Below, one piece after another: positions 41,308 through 51,393 of a DNA stretch of 56,205 bases. The first letter of the stretch is position 1; each line of letters opens with the position of its first letter. A model generated the notes under the pieces. It was not told the origin of the DNA. It made no database searches and saw only the letters and a program-made list of their open reading frames with translations. Location of the stretch: NCBI GenBank assembly GCA_003240775.1, contig QFNI01000024.1, positions 1-56,205 on the forward strand, in the 5' to 3' direction. This DNA comes from Mesorhizobium amorphae (GTDB lineage: Bacteria; Pseudomonadota; Alphaproteobacteria; Rhizobiales; Rhizobiaceae). The translations under genes and the position numbers were made by a program.

Positions 41308-42216
41308 ATGCGTGAGCCCTTGGCCCTTCCCCCGCTCGGCGCGGTGCGCGCCTTCGAGGCCGCTGCCCGCCACGGCTCCTTCACCAAGGCCGCCGCCGAG
41401 CTCGGCACGACGCAGGCCGCCGTGAGCTACCAGATCAAGGTGCTCGAAGAGCGCGTGGGCGCACCGCTCTTCATCCGCAGGCCCCGCCAGGTGACGTTGA
41501 CCGAGACCGGCCAGCGCTTCGCGCTTGCGGCCCGCGAGGCGCTCGAGCGCCTGGCGGACGCCTATGGCGCGGCACGTCAGGGCACGCGCACCACGCTCTC
41601 GATCACGACCGTCGCAACCGTTGCCGCCCACTGGCTGGCGCCGAGGCTCGGTCATTTCCAGGTGGCGCATCCCGAGATCGCCGTGCGGGTGAACACCTCG
41701 CCCGAAAACCGTGACCTCGCCCGCGACGGTTTCGACATCGCCATTCGCGGAGGCACGGGGCACTGGGGAGACCATGCCGCGCACCGCCTGATGAGCCACG
41801 GCTATGCGCCGATGCTCTCGCCCGCGCTTGCCGCCCGGCTGCCCGATCCCGCAGGCCCCGCCGACCTCCTGAAACTGCCGATCCTCGACCCCGGGGACCT
41901 CTGGTGGCAGCGCTGGTTCGAAGCCGTGGGCGTGGACGCCGGCGAACTTGCGGGACGCCCGCGCTCCTCGCTCGGCTCCCAGGTGTTCGAGGCGCAGGCC
42001 GCCATGGCCGGCCAGGGCGTGGCCATCCTGACGCGCGCCTTCTTCGTCCAGGAGCTGCGCAACGGCTCCCTCGTACAGCCTTTTGCCTACGTGCACGACG
42101 ATGGCGAAGGCTACTGGCTGGTGCACGAGAAGAGCCGCGGAAACGTGCCGAAGATCAGATTATTCCGCGAATGGGTGCTCGAAGACTTGGCGGCTTTCTT
42201 GGGGCAGGCGCCCTGA
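41308..42216 (+). CDS. LysR-family transcriptional regulator (GcvA/AmpR-like)
   Basis: A 302-residue LysR protein: PPLGAVRAFEAAARHGSFTKAAAELGTTQAAVSYQIKVLEERVGAPLFIRRPRQVTL forms the HTH, and TVAAHWLAPRLGHFQVAHPEIAVRVNTSPENRDLARDGFDIAIRGGTG opens the effector domain of the GcvA group. A aaggggtgttt site precedes ATG 41308. It lies between the SorC gene and smoE on the same strand, but LysR targets are often divergent, and here no divergent gene but the DUF1127-like frame is available. A role in the polyol operon is uncertain. Confidence 0.9.
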   Translation: MREPLALPPLGAVRAFEAAARHGSFTKAAAELGTTQAAVSYQIKVLEERVGAPLFIRRPRQVTLTETGQRFALAAREALERLADAYGAARQGTRTTLSITTVATVAAHWLAPRLGHFQVAHPEIAVRVNTSPENRDLARDGFDIAIRGGTGHWGDHAAHRLMSHGYAPMLSPALAARLPDPAGPADLLKLPILDPGDLWWQRWFEAVGVDAGELAGRPRSSLGSQVFEAQAAMAGQGVAILTRAFFVQELRNGSLVQPFAYVHDDGEGYWLVHEKSRGNVPKIRLFREWVLEDLAAFLGQAP

Positions 42217-42269
42217 TCCTTGTGCAATGCAGCAACGAATTCCGTTGACTCGGATCGGAGCGCATGAAC

Positions 42270-42300
42270 AATTGCCCACAGTCGAGGCATTTGCCCATAG
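42270..42300. promoter_or_regulatory. Direct repeats upstream of the polyol operon
   Basis: ATTGCCCACAG (42271-42281) and TTTGCCCATAG (42290-42300) are direct repeats 19 bp apart, close to two helical turns, 40-70 bp before the smoE start. The shared TTGCCC/AATTGCC words also occur upstream of the sorC-type gene, which fits binding by the SorC regulator. Confidence 0.45.
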
Positions 42301-42339
42301 GAGAGGGCGCGCCTCGTCCCAAGGGAGGAATCACGGAAA

Positions 42340-43650
42340 ATGCGCCCAACCGCGTTCATGCTCGGACTCTGCTCGGCAAGCTTGCTGGCTTTCGCCGCCC
42401 ATGCCGAGACGCTGACCATCGCCACCGTCAACAACGGTGACATGATCCGCATGCAGCAGCTCACCAGCGACTTCACCACCAAGAACCCCGACATCCAGCT
42501 CAACTGGGTGACGCTCGAGGAAAACGTGCTGCGCCAGCGCGTCACCAACGACATCGCCAACAAGGGCGGCCAGTTCGACGTGCTCACCATCGGCACCTAC
42601 GAGGTTCCGATCTGGGCCAAGAACGGCTGGCTGCTGCCGCTCGACAATCTCGGCGCCGACTACGACGTGGACGACCTGATCCCCGCCATCCGCAACGGCC
42701 TGTCGTCCGAAGGCAAGCTCTATGCCGCGCCGTTCTACGGCGAGTCCTCGTTCATCATGTACCGCAAGGACCTGATGGAGAAGGCTGGCCTCACCATGCC
42801 CGAAGCGCCCACCTGGGAATTCGTGGCCGATGCCGCCCGCAAGATGACCGACCGCACGGCCGGCGTGAACGGCGTGTGCCTGCGCGGCAAGGCCGGCTGG
42901 GGCGAAAACATGGCCTTCCTGACCGCCATGTCCAACTCCTTCGGCGCGCGCTGGTTCGACGAGCAGTGGAAGCCGCAGTTCGATCAGCCGGAATGGAAGA
43001 ACACGCTGCAGTTCTACGTCGACCTGATGAAGGATGCCGGCCCCGAGGGCGCTTCCGTCAATGGCTTCAACGAGAACCTGGCGCTCTTCCAACAGGGCAA
43101 GTGCGGCATGTGGATCGACGCCACCGTCGCCGCCTCCTTCGTGACCAATCCCAAGGACTCGACGGTTGCCGACAAGGTCGGCTTCGCGCTTGCGCCTGAC
43201 AACGGCATGGGCAAGCGCGGCAACTGGCTCTGGGCCTGGTCGCTCGCCGTTCCCGCCGGCACCCAGAAGGGCGAATCCGCGCAGAAGTTCATCTCCTGGG
43301 CGACATCCAAGGGCTATGCCTCGCTCGTCGCCGAGAAGGAAGGCTGGGCCAACGTGCCTCCGGGCACCCGCCAGTCGCTCTATGCGAACGCCGAGTACGA
43401 GAAGGCGGCCCCCTTCGCCAAGATGACGATCGAGTCGATCGACGCTGCCGACCCGACCAAGCCCACCGTCAAGCCCGTGCCCTATACGGGCGTCCAGTTC
43501 GTCGCGATCCCCGAGTTCCAGGGTCTCGGCGACACCGTGGGCCAGCTCTTCTCGGCGGCTCTCGCGGGCCAAAGCAGCGTGGACGACGCGCTCGCCCAGG
43601 CGCAGGCGACCGCCACCTCGACCATGACCGAAGGCGGCTACATCCAGTAG
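42340..43650 (+). CDS. smoE: Polyol (sorbitol/mannitol) ABC transporter binding protein
   Basis: A 436-residue periplasmic binding protein with a signal peptide (cleavage after AAHA near residue 22). The mature part starts ETLTIATVNNGDMIRMQQL, a signature of SmoE/MtlE-type proteins, with DVLTIGTYEVPIWAKNGWL and a C-terminal PVPYTGVQFVAIPEFQGLG. It binds sorbitol, mannitol or related alditols in the characterised rhizobial and Rhodobacter systems. A strong gggagg site precedes ATG 42340. First gene of the polyol operon. Confidence 0.93.
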   Translation: MRPTAFMLGLCSASLLAFAAHAETLTIATVNNGDMIRMQQLTSDFTTKNPDIQLNWVTLEENVLRQRVTNDIANKGGQFDVLTIGTYEVPIWAKNGWLLPLDNLGADYDVDDLIPAIRNGLSSEGKLYAAPFYGESSFIMYRKDLMEKAGLTMPEAPTWEFVADAARKMTDRTAGVNGVCLRGKAGWGENMAFLTAMSNSFGARWFDEQWKPQFDQPEWKNTLQFYVDLMKDAGPEGASVNGFNENLALFQQGKCGMWIDATVAASFVTNPKDSTVADKVGFALAPDNGMGKRGNWLWAWSLAVPAGTQKGESAQKFISWATSKGYASLVAEKEGWANVPPGTRQSLYANAEYEKAAPFAKMTIESIDAADPTKPTVKPVPYTGVQFVAIPEFQGLGDTVGQLFSAALAGQSSVDDALAQAQATATSTMTEGGYIQ

Positions 43651-43710
43651 GTCCCGCGCCGAGGGTTCCGCTTGGCGGCAAGCATCGAAAGTTTGGCAAG
43701 CCCGCTGACG

Positions 43711-43816
43711 CCCTCCCTCCCCCTTGAGGGGAGGGATAGAGGGTGGGGGTAACACCTCCACCCCATCTCCGGTCCTTCAGTTCAAACCCTCCCCTTCCCC
43801 TCGATGGGGAGGGGAA
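43711..43816. repeat. Palindromic intergenic repeat element
   Basis: Between smoE and smoF there are three inverted-repeat units: CCCTCCC...TTGAGGGGAGGG at 43711-43735, GGGTGGGGGT-aac-ACCTCCACCC at 43741-43763, and CCCTCCCC...TCGATGGGGAGGGG at 43788-43814. A related unit is seen again at 54284-54320. This is the look of the GC-rich extragenic palindromes found in many Rhizobiales. It could also attenuate transcription, keeping binding-protein mRNA in excess. Confidence 0.7.
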
Positions 43817-43940
43817 ACCGCAATGGTTCGCGGCCGGTCGCCTCGACCGCCCACCGTTGCCGACACCGCTTCCCCACGCCCCAGCTGGGGCGTGCCCGAC
43901 CATCGAATAGTCTCGCTTTCTTCCACCCGGAGGAGCCTTC

Positions 43941-44810
43941 ATGGCGACCCAGCAGACCCGATCGCTCGCACGCTTGATGATGTCGCCCTCGGTGGCGCTG
44001 CTGTTCGTCTGGATGATCGTGCCGTTGGCGTTCACGCTCTGGCTCTCGTTCCGACGCTACAACCCCGCGAACCCCGCGCGTGACGGCTTCGTGGGCTTCT
44101 CCAACTATGTGCTGGCCTTTTCCGACCCCGCTTTCTCCCAGTCGATCATCAACACGCTGATCCTGGTGGTCAGCGTGCTCCTGATCACGGTGATCGGCGG
44201 CATCCTGCTCGCGCTTCTGCTCGACCAGCCGATGTGGGGCCAGGGCTTCGTGCGCATCCTCGTGATCTCGCCCTTCTTCGTGATGCCGCCGGTCGCGGCA
44301 TTGATCTGGAAGAACATGATCATGTCGCCTGACTACGGCGTGCTCGCCTCCATCTGGCGAACGCTGGGCTTCTCTCCGATCCCCTGGCTCACGCAGTATC
44401 CGCTCTTTTCGGTGATCGTGATCGTCGCCTGGCAATGGCTGCCATTCGCCACGCTGATCCTTCTGACGGCTCTCCAGTCGCTCGACGGCGAGCAGAAGGA
44501 AGCGGCCGAGATGGACGGTGCGGGCTTCGTGTCGCGCTTCATCTATCTGGTGCTGCCGCATCTCGCCCGTGCGATCACGGTGGTGATCCTGATCCAGAGC
44601 ATCTTCCTGCTTTCGATCTACGCCGAGATCTTCGTGACCACGAATGGCGGGCCGGGCTTCGCCTCGGTGAACCTCCCGCTCCTGATCGCCAAAAGCGTGG
44701 CCGACCTGCGCTTCGGCCTCGCATCCGCCGGCGGCATCATCGCCGTCGTCCTCGCCAACATCGTCGCCGTCTTCCTGATGCGCGCGGTGGGCAAGAATCT
44801 CGACCGCTGA
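43941..44810 (+). CDS. smoF: Polyol ABC transporter permease
   Basis: A 289-residue inner-membrane protein, the MalF-like permease of the polyol importer. Six membrane segments are visible (SVALLFVWMIVPLAFTLWLSF at the start). FFVMPPVAALIWKNMIM is typical of SmoF, and the ATPase-docking loop is DGEQKEAAEMDGAGFVSRFIYLVLPHL. An agga site precedes the ATG. It is separated from smoE by the repeat-rich 290 bp and leads into smoG with a 10-bp gap. Confidence 0.93.
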   Translation: MATQQTRSLARLMMSPSVALLFVWMIVPLAFTLWLSFRRYNPANPARDGFVGFSNYVLAFSDPAFSQSIINTLILVVSVLLITVIGGILLALLLDQPMWGQGFVRILVISPFFVMPPVAALIWKNMIMSPDYGVLASIWRTLGFSPIPWLTQYPLFSVIVIVAWQWLPFATLILLTALQSLDGEQKEAAEMDGAGFVSRFIYLVLPHLARAITVVILIQSIFLLSIYAEIFVTTNGGPGFASVNLPLLIAKSVADLRFGLASAGGIIAVVLANIVAVFLMRAVGKNLDR

Positions 44811-44820
44811 GGAGGAGATC

Positions 44821-45645
44821 ATGGCACGCACGGTTTCCACGAGAGCCAAGGCCACCGCGACGGTCGCCGCCTGGGCGGTGGGTCTCCTGATCTTCTTTCC
44901 GATCCTCTACACGGTGATCACGAGCTTCAAGACCGAGACCGAGGCCATCGCGGGCTTCCGCCTCATCCCCTCCTTCACCACCGAGAGCTATGCGGCGGTG
45001 CAGGCGCAGAACAACTATTTCCGCTTCTTCATGAACTCCGTGATCCTGGCGGTGGGCTCGACGGTGCTCGCCCTTCTCGTCGGCATCCCCGCCGCCTGGT
45101 CGATGGCGTTCTCGCCCACGCGCCGCACCAAGGACATCCTGATGTGGATGCTTTCCACCAAGATGATGCCCGCGGTGGCCGTGCTCGTGCCGATCTACCT
45201 GATCTTCCGCAACCTCGGCCTTCTCGACAGCCGCATCGGCCTGACGATCATGCTGATGCTGATCAACCTGCCGATCGTCGTCTGGATGCTCTACACCTAT
45301 TTCCGCGAGATCCCCGGCGAGATCCTGGAGGCCGCGCGCATGGACGGCGCCTCGCTGTGGAACGAGATCGTCTATGTGCTGACGCCCATGGCCGTGCCGG
45401 GCATCGCTTCCACCATGCTCTTGAACATCATCCTGGCCTGGAACGAGGCGTTCTGGACGATCCAGCTGACGACCACGAACGCTGCGCCGCTTTCGGCCTT
45501 CATCGCCTCGTTCTCGAGCCCGCAGGGCCTGTTCTGGGCGAAACTTTCCGCAGCCTCGACGCTCGCCATCGCGCCCATCCTGATCATGGGCTGGTTCTCG
45601 CAGCGCCAATTGGTGCGCGGGCTCACATTCGGCGCCGTGAAGTAA
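44821..45645 (+). CDS. smoG: Polyol ABC transporter permease
   Basis: A 274-residue MalG-like permease. It contains LIFFPILYTVITSFKTETEAIAG, LMWMLSTKMMPAVAVLVPIY, and the loop PGEILEAARMDGASLWNEIVYVLTPM that contacts the ATPase, then LLNIILAWNEAFWTIQLTT. The ggaggag site overlaps the smoF end, and smoK follows 18 bp later. Confidence 0.93.
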   Translation: MARTVSTRAKATATVAAWAVGLLIFFPILYTVITSFKTETEAIAGFRLIPSFTTESYAAVQAQNNYFRFFMNSVILAVGSTVLALLVGIPAAWSMAFSPTRRTKDILMWMLSTKMMPAVAVLVPIYLIFRNLGLLDSRIGLTIMLMLINLPIVVWMLYTYFREIPGEILEAARMDGASLWNEIVYVLTPMAVPGIASTMLLNIILAWNEAFWTIQLTTTNAAPLSAFIASFSSPQGLFWAKLSAASTLAIAPILIMGWFSQRQLVRGLTFGAVK

Positions 45646-45663
45646 TCGAAGGAGACAAGACCG

Positions 45664-46667
<1,004 letters not shown>

Positions 46668-46668
<1 letters not shown>

Positions 46669-47438
46669 TGCGACTTCAAGCAAAGACGGCCCTCATCACG
46701 GGTGCCGCCCGCGGCATCGGGCGGACTTTCGCTGAAGCCTACACGCGCGAGGGCGCAAGGGTGGCGATTGCCGACATCAACCTCGAAGCGGCCGAAAGGG
46801 CGGCATCCGAGATCGGCGGTGAAACGATCGCCGTCCGCATGGACGTGTCCGACCAGGCTTCCATCGAGGCGGCCGTGCGCGAGGTCGAAACAAGGCTCGG
46901 CGGCGTCGACATCCTCGTCAACAATGCAGCACTCTTCGATCTGGCGCCGATCGCCGAGATCACGCGGCAGAGCTACGACAAGCTCTTCGGCATCAACGTG
47001 GCCGGCACCCTCTTCACGTTGCAGGCCGTCGCGCGCTCCATGATCGCGCGGGGCCAAGGCGGCAAGATCATCAACATGGCCAGCCAGGCCGGGCGCCGCG
47101 GCGAGGCGCTGGTCGCCGTCTACTGCGCCACCAAGGCCGCCGTGATCTCGATCACCCAGTCCGCCGGCCTCGACCTCATCAAGCACAGCATCAACGTCAA
47201 CGCGATCGCGCCCGGCGTGGTGGATGGCGAGCACTGGCAGGGCGTGGACGCGCTGTTCGCGAAATACGAGAACCGCCCGCTCGGCGAAAAGAAGCGCCTG
47301 GTCGGCGAAGCTGTCCCCTTCGGCCGCATGGGCACTGCCGAGGATCTGGCCGGAATGGCCGTCTTCCTGGCGTCGAAGGACAGCGACTACGTGGTGGCGC
47401 AGACCTACAATGTGGACGGCGGAAACTGGATGAGCTGA
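46668..47438 (+). CDS. smoS: Sorbitol (L-iditol) 2-dehydrogenase, SDR family
   Basis: A 256-residue SDR that oxidises D-sorbitol to D-fructose and may act on galactitol or iditol. The cofactor motif is LITGAARGIGRTFA, with ADIN after beta-2 for NAD+, NNAAL, the catalytic Ser in NMASQAGRRGE and the YCATK active site. The end, YNVDGGNWMS, is typical of SmoS. It overlaps smoK by 1 nt, so it is translationally coupled. Confidence 0.92.
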
Positions 47439-47494
47439 AAGGGCCAGCCCCGCTCAGCCCGACAGAGCCAAGCATCGCCTGGAGACACCGAACC

Positions 47495-48964
47495 ATGGCC
47501 ACCAAGCTATCCCTCGCCAATCTCGGCACCCTGCCCGCGGGCGTCGCCATGCCGTCTTATCGCCGCGAAGACCTGTCGCCCGGCATCCTGCATTTCGGCC
47601 TGGGCAACTTCCACCGCGCCCACCAGGCCGTCTATCTCGACGAGCTGTTCGGCAGGGGGCGCGACCATGACTGGGCCATCGTGGGTGCTGGCGTCTTCGA
47701 GGGCGAAAAGCGCGGGCGCGATCTTCTGGCCGCGCAGGACTGGCTCTCCACCGTGGTGGAGCAGGACGAGGCCAAGATGGAAGCCCGCGTCACCGGCGCC
47801 ATGGTCGATTTCATCACGCCGGGCGAAGGCGAGGCGATCGTTGCGCGACTGGCCGACCCCGCCATCCGCATCGTTTCGCTGACCATCACCGAAGGCGGCT
47901 ACTTCATCGACGCGGCCACCGGCCACTTCAACCGCAACCACCCCGACATCCGCCGCGACGGCGAGAACGCCGACGACCCCAAGACCGTGTTCGGCCTCAT
48001 CATCGCAGGGCTCAAGCGCCGACGCGAAGCGGGCGTCGCGCCCTTCACCGTGATGTGCTGCGACAACATCCCCCATAACGGCCACGTCACGCAGGAAGCC
48101 GTCACCGGCCTCGCGGCCCTGTCCGAACCCGATTTCGCCCGCTGGATCAGCGAGAACGTCGCCTTCCCGAACGGCATGGTGGACCGCATCACGCCTGCCA
48201 CCACCGACCGCGAACGCGCGCTCGCGCGCGACAGGTTCGGCGTGGACGATGCCTGGCCCGTCTTCTGCGAGCCCTTCAAGCAATGGGTGCTGGAGGACCG
48301 CTTTCCGCAGGGCCGCCCGGCGTTGGAAGAGGTCGGCGTGCAGTTCGTGGACGATGTCGCGCCCTTCGAGCTGATGAAGATCCGCATCCTCAACGGTGGC
48401 CACGCGACCATCGCCTATCCCGGCGGGCTCCTCGACATCCATTTCGTGCACGAGGCGATGGAGCATCCCCTCATTCGCGGCTTCTTGGCCAAGCTCGAGC
48501 GCGAGGAGATCATCCCCACCGTGCCCCCCGTGCCGGGCGTGGTGCTGGAGGACTACTTCCAGCTCATCGAGCACCGCTTCTCCAACCCGCGCATTGGCGA
48601 CACCGTCCGCCGCCTCTGCCTCGACGGCTCGAACCGCCAGCCGAAATTCATCATCCCCACGGTCGCCGATCGCCTGAAGGCGGGTGCGGGCGTCGAGGGG
48701 CTTGCGCTCGAATCCGCTCTCTGGTGCCGCTACTGTTTCGGCGAAACCGATTCCGGCGCCTTGATCGAGCCCAACGACCCCAACTGGGACCGCATGCAGG
48801 CAACCGCCCGCGCCGCCAAGGACGACCCCGCAGCCTGGCTCGCCATGGACGACATCTACGGCCCGGTCGGCCGCGACGAGCGCTTCGCACGCGCCTTCGC
48901 CTCCGCCCTCAACGGGCTCTGGCAGAACGGCACGGCAGCCAGCCTAGAACGCTACCTTGCCTGA
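47495..48964 (+). CDS. mtlK: Mannitol 2-dehydrogenase (long-chain polyol dehydrogenase)
   Basis: A 489-residue NAD-dependent enzyme oxidising mannitol to fructose and often D-arabitol to D-xylulose. It has the GILHFGLGNFHRAHQAVYLDEL N-terminal cofactor loop, SLTITEGGY, the CCDNIPHNG segment, and the catalytic K-x5-N-x2-H in KIRILNGGHATIAYPG. Single-domain long-chain polyol dehydrogenases have this length. It follows smoS by 56 bp and overlaps the HAD gene. Confidence 0.95.
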   Translation: MATKLSLANLGTLPAGVAMPSYRREDLSPGILHFGLGNFHRAHQAVYLDELFGRGRDHDWAIVGAGVFEGEKRGRDLLAAQDWLSTVVEQDEAKMEARVTGAMVDFITPGEGEAIVARLADPAIRIVSLTITEGGYFIDAATGHFNRNHPDIRRDGENADDPKTVFGLIIAGLKRRREAGVAPFTVMCCDNIPHNGHVTQEAVTGLAALSEPDFARWISENVAFPNGMVDRITPATTDRERALARDRFGVDDAWPVFCEPFKQWVLEDRFPQGRPALEEVGVQFVDDVAPFELMKIRILNGGHATIAYPGGLLDIHFVHEAMEHPLIRGFLAKLEREEIIPTVPPVPGVVLEDYFQLIEHRFSNPRIGDTVRRLCLDGSNRQPKFIIPTVADRLKAGAGVEGLALESALWCRYCFGETDSGALIEPNDPNWDRMQATARAAKDDPAAWLAMDDIYGPVGRDERFARAFASALNGLWQNGTAASLERYLA

Positions 48965-49643
48965 TCTCGTCATCTTCGACTGCGACGGCGTGCTGGTCGA
49001 CAGCGAGACGATCTCGGTCGCGGTGCTGGTGGAGGTGATCCGCGAGGCGGGTGGCGCCGTCAGCGCGGAAGACGCCTTCACCCGCTTTCTCGGCCGCTCC
49101 ATGGCATCGGTCGGCGAGATCCTCGCGGGCGAGTTCGGTGTCTTTCTGAGCGACAAGCAGCTGGAGCGCTTCCGCACCCTGCTCCGCGCGCGTTTCGCCC
49201 GCGAGCTTCAACCCGTGCGCGGCGTCCGTGAGGCCCTCGCACAGCTCGGCTGCCCCGTTTGCGTCGCGTCCTCCTCCTCGCCCGAGCGCATCCGCTTCTC
49301 GCTCGAACGCACGGGGCTTCTCGCCAGCTTCGATCCCTGCATATACAGTGCGAGCATGGTTTCTTCCGGCAAGCCCGCCCCCGACCTGTTTCTCCACGCT
49401 GCCCGCGCGATGGGTGTCGCCCCGGAGCGTTGCCTGGTGGTGGAAGACAGCCCCGTCGGCGTGGCGGCCGCGCGCGCGGCCGGCATGCGGGTCTTCGGCT
49501 TCACGGGCGCAAGCCATGCCGAGCCTGCCGGACTTCGCCGCAAGCTTTCCGAAGCGGGGCCGGACCTCGTCTTCGACGACATGGCGTCCCTGCCGGCACT
49601 GGTCGCTGCCCTCCCCGCCCAAGCCGATCTGCGCTCCGCATGA
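48957..49643 (+). CDS. HAD-family phosphatase of the polyol operon
   Basis: A 228-residue HAD hydrolase starting at TTG 48957, inside the last codons of mtlK. FDCDGVLVDSE is the nucleophile motif; ASSSSPERI, SGKPAPDLFL and VVEDSPVGVAAARAAG are the other three. It resembles phosphatases acting on sugar or pentulose phosphates, for instance sorbitol-6-phosphate or 2-deoxyglucose-6-phosphate type, but its exact substrate is unknown. It overlaps the FGGY kinase start by 4 nt. Confidence 0.88.
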   Translation: MPDLVIFDCDGVLVDSETISVAVLVEVIREAGGAVSAEDAFTRFLGRSMASVGEILAGEFGVFLSDKQLERFRTLLRARFARELQPVRGVREALAQLGCPVCVASSSSPERIRFSLERTGLLASFDPCIYSASMVSSGKPAPDLFLHAARAMGVAPERCLVVEDSPVGVAAARAAGMRVFGFTGASHAEPAGLRRKLSEAGPDLVFDDMASLPALVAALPAQADLRSA

Positions 49644-51223
49644 GCCTCGTCTGCGCGGTGGATGTCGGCACGGGCAGCGCGCGCGCCGGCATCGTCACGG
49701 CTGAGGGCCATCTGCTCGCGCGCGCCGAATGCCCGATCACCATGCACCGGCCTCGGCCCAACCACGCCGAGCACGATTCCGAGGAAATCTGGGCTGCCGT
49801 CTGCCGGGCCGTCCGCGAAGCGGTCGCGGCCTCCGGCGCGGAACCTGCCGCGATCCGCGGCATCGCCTTCGACGCCACCTGCTCGCTCGTCGTGCGCGAT
49901 GCCGATGGCCACCCGCTTTCGGTTTCCACCACGGGCGAGGCGCGCTGGGACACGATCGTCTGGCTCGACCACCGCGCGCTCGACGAGGCCGACCGCTGCA
50001 CGGCAACCGGCCACAAGGTGCTCGACTTCATTGGCGGCGTGATGAGCCCCGAAATGCAGACGCCCAAGCTGATGTGGCTCAAGTCCCATCTGCCCGACAC
50101 CTGGAGCCGTGCCGGCTTCTTCTTCGACCTCGCCGATTTCCTGTCCTGGAAGGCCACGGGCAGCAACGCGCGCTCGCAATGCACGCTTGTCTCCAAATGG
50201 ACCTATCTCGCCCATGAGGAAGAAGGCTGGCAGCCCGACTTCTTCGCTAAGGTCGGCACTCCCGACATGCTGGAGCGCGGGTCCTTGCCCGCCCGCGCAA
50301 CCCCCATCGGTGACGATCTTGGCCCGCTCACAACGGAAGCCGCAGAGGCACTCGGGCTTTCGCCCGCGACGCGCGTTGCGTCGGGTCTGATCGACGCCCA
50401 TGCCGGCGCGCTCGGCCTTGTCGGCGGTTTCGCCTCGGGCACGGGCGATCCCTCGCGGCACCTGGCGCTGATCGCGGGCACGTCGAGCTGCGTGATGGCC
50501 ATCTCACCCGAGCCGCGGTCCTTTGCCGGCGTCTGGGGCCCCTATTGGGGCGCGGCCCTGCCCGGCTTCTGGCTGAGCGAGGGCGGCCAGTCGGCGACCG
50601 GCGCGCTGCTCGACCATGTGATAGCGCTCGCCGGCGGTGGCTTGCCTCCGACCGCCGAGACCCACCGCCGCATCACCGCCCGCGTGAACGAACTGCGCGC
50701 GAGCGAGGACGAGGCTTTCGCCGCCCGCCTCCACGTGCTGCCCGATTTTCACGGCAACCGCTCGCCCTTCGCAGACCCGCACGCGCTCGGCGTCATATCC
50801 GGCCTCTCCCTCGACAGCTCGTTCGATGGGCTCTGCCGCCTCTACTGGCGCACTGCGGTCGCCATCGCGCTGGGGCTCCGCCACGTGCTCGACGCCTTGA
50901 ACGAGAACGGCTTCGTGATCGACACGCTGCACGTCACCGGCGGCCACACCAAGAACCCGCTTCTGATGGAACTCTATGCGGACGCCACCGGCTGCCGCGT
51001 GCTCGATCCCTCAGGCGCGGATGCCGTCCTGCTCGGCACGGCGATGGCAGCCGCAACCGCCGCCGGCCTCCACCCCGCGCTGGCCAAAGCCTCCGCCGCC
51101 ATGGTCCAGCCCGCCCGCGAGCTTCTGCCTGACCCCGACAAGCGCGAGCGGTTCGACCGCGACTACCGCATTTTCCTCGAGATGCACCGCCAGCGCCAGG
51201 CTTTGGACGCGATGGAAGGCTGA
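49640..51223 (+). CDS. FGGY-family pentulose kinase (D-ribulokinase-like)
   Basis: A 527-residue sugar kinase with N-terminal phosphate motif CAVDVGTGSARAGIV, GIAFDATCSLV, WLDHRA, the GLIDAHAGALG catalytic Asp region and the ATP-binding VTGGHTKNPLL near the C-terminus. The GTGSARAG and FDATCS features are those of the FGGY pentulose (ribulokinase) subgroup, so it probably phosphorylates D-ribulose or xylulose made from ribitol or arabitol. It ends the polyol operon. Confidence 0.9.
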   Translation: MSLVCAVDVGTGSARAGIVTAEGHLLARAECPITMHRPRPNHAEHDSEEIWAAVCRAVREAVAASGAEPAAIRGIAFDATCSLVVRDADGHPLSVSTTGEARWDTIVWLDHRALDEADRCTATGHKVLDFIGGVMSPEMQTPKLMWLKSHLPDTWSRAGFFFDLADFLSWKATGSNARSQCTLVSKWTYLAHEEEGWQPDFFAKVGTPDMLERGSLPARATPIGDDLGPLTTEAAEALGLSPATRVASGLIDAHAGALGLVGGFASGTGDPSRHLALIAGTSSCVMAISPEPRSFAGVWGPYWGAALPGFWLSEGGQSATGALLDHVIALAGGGLPPTAETHRRITARVNELRASEDEAFAARLHVLPDFHGNRSPFADPHALGVISGLSLDSSFDGLCRLYWRTAVAIALGLRHVLDALNENGFVIDTLHVTGGHTKNPLLMELYADATGCRVLDPSGADAVLLGTAMAAATAAGLHPALAKASAAMVQPARELLPDPDKRERFDRDYRIFLEMHRQRQALDAMEG

Positions 51224-51393
51224 GGCTCCTGGCCCAACGCATCGCTCTTGCCTTGGTTGGTCATCCGCGTCACAAGCGCCGCCTGATGGCCGGGAGCGGG
51301 TTCGCGGTCGGAATCGCTCGCGAACGTTGAAAGCGGCGCAAACGGGCGAAGCCCCGCACACCCGTCACGACGTTTCCGAAAGGCAGGCACCCG

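Noticed and set aside
43651..43940. Repetitive CCCTCCC/GGGTGGGG DNA as a possible CRISPR or G-quadruplex regulator
   Set aside because: Units are inverted, not spaced direct repeats, so it is not a CRISPR array; a quadruplex role cannot be judged from sequence alone.
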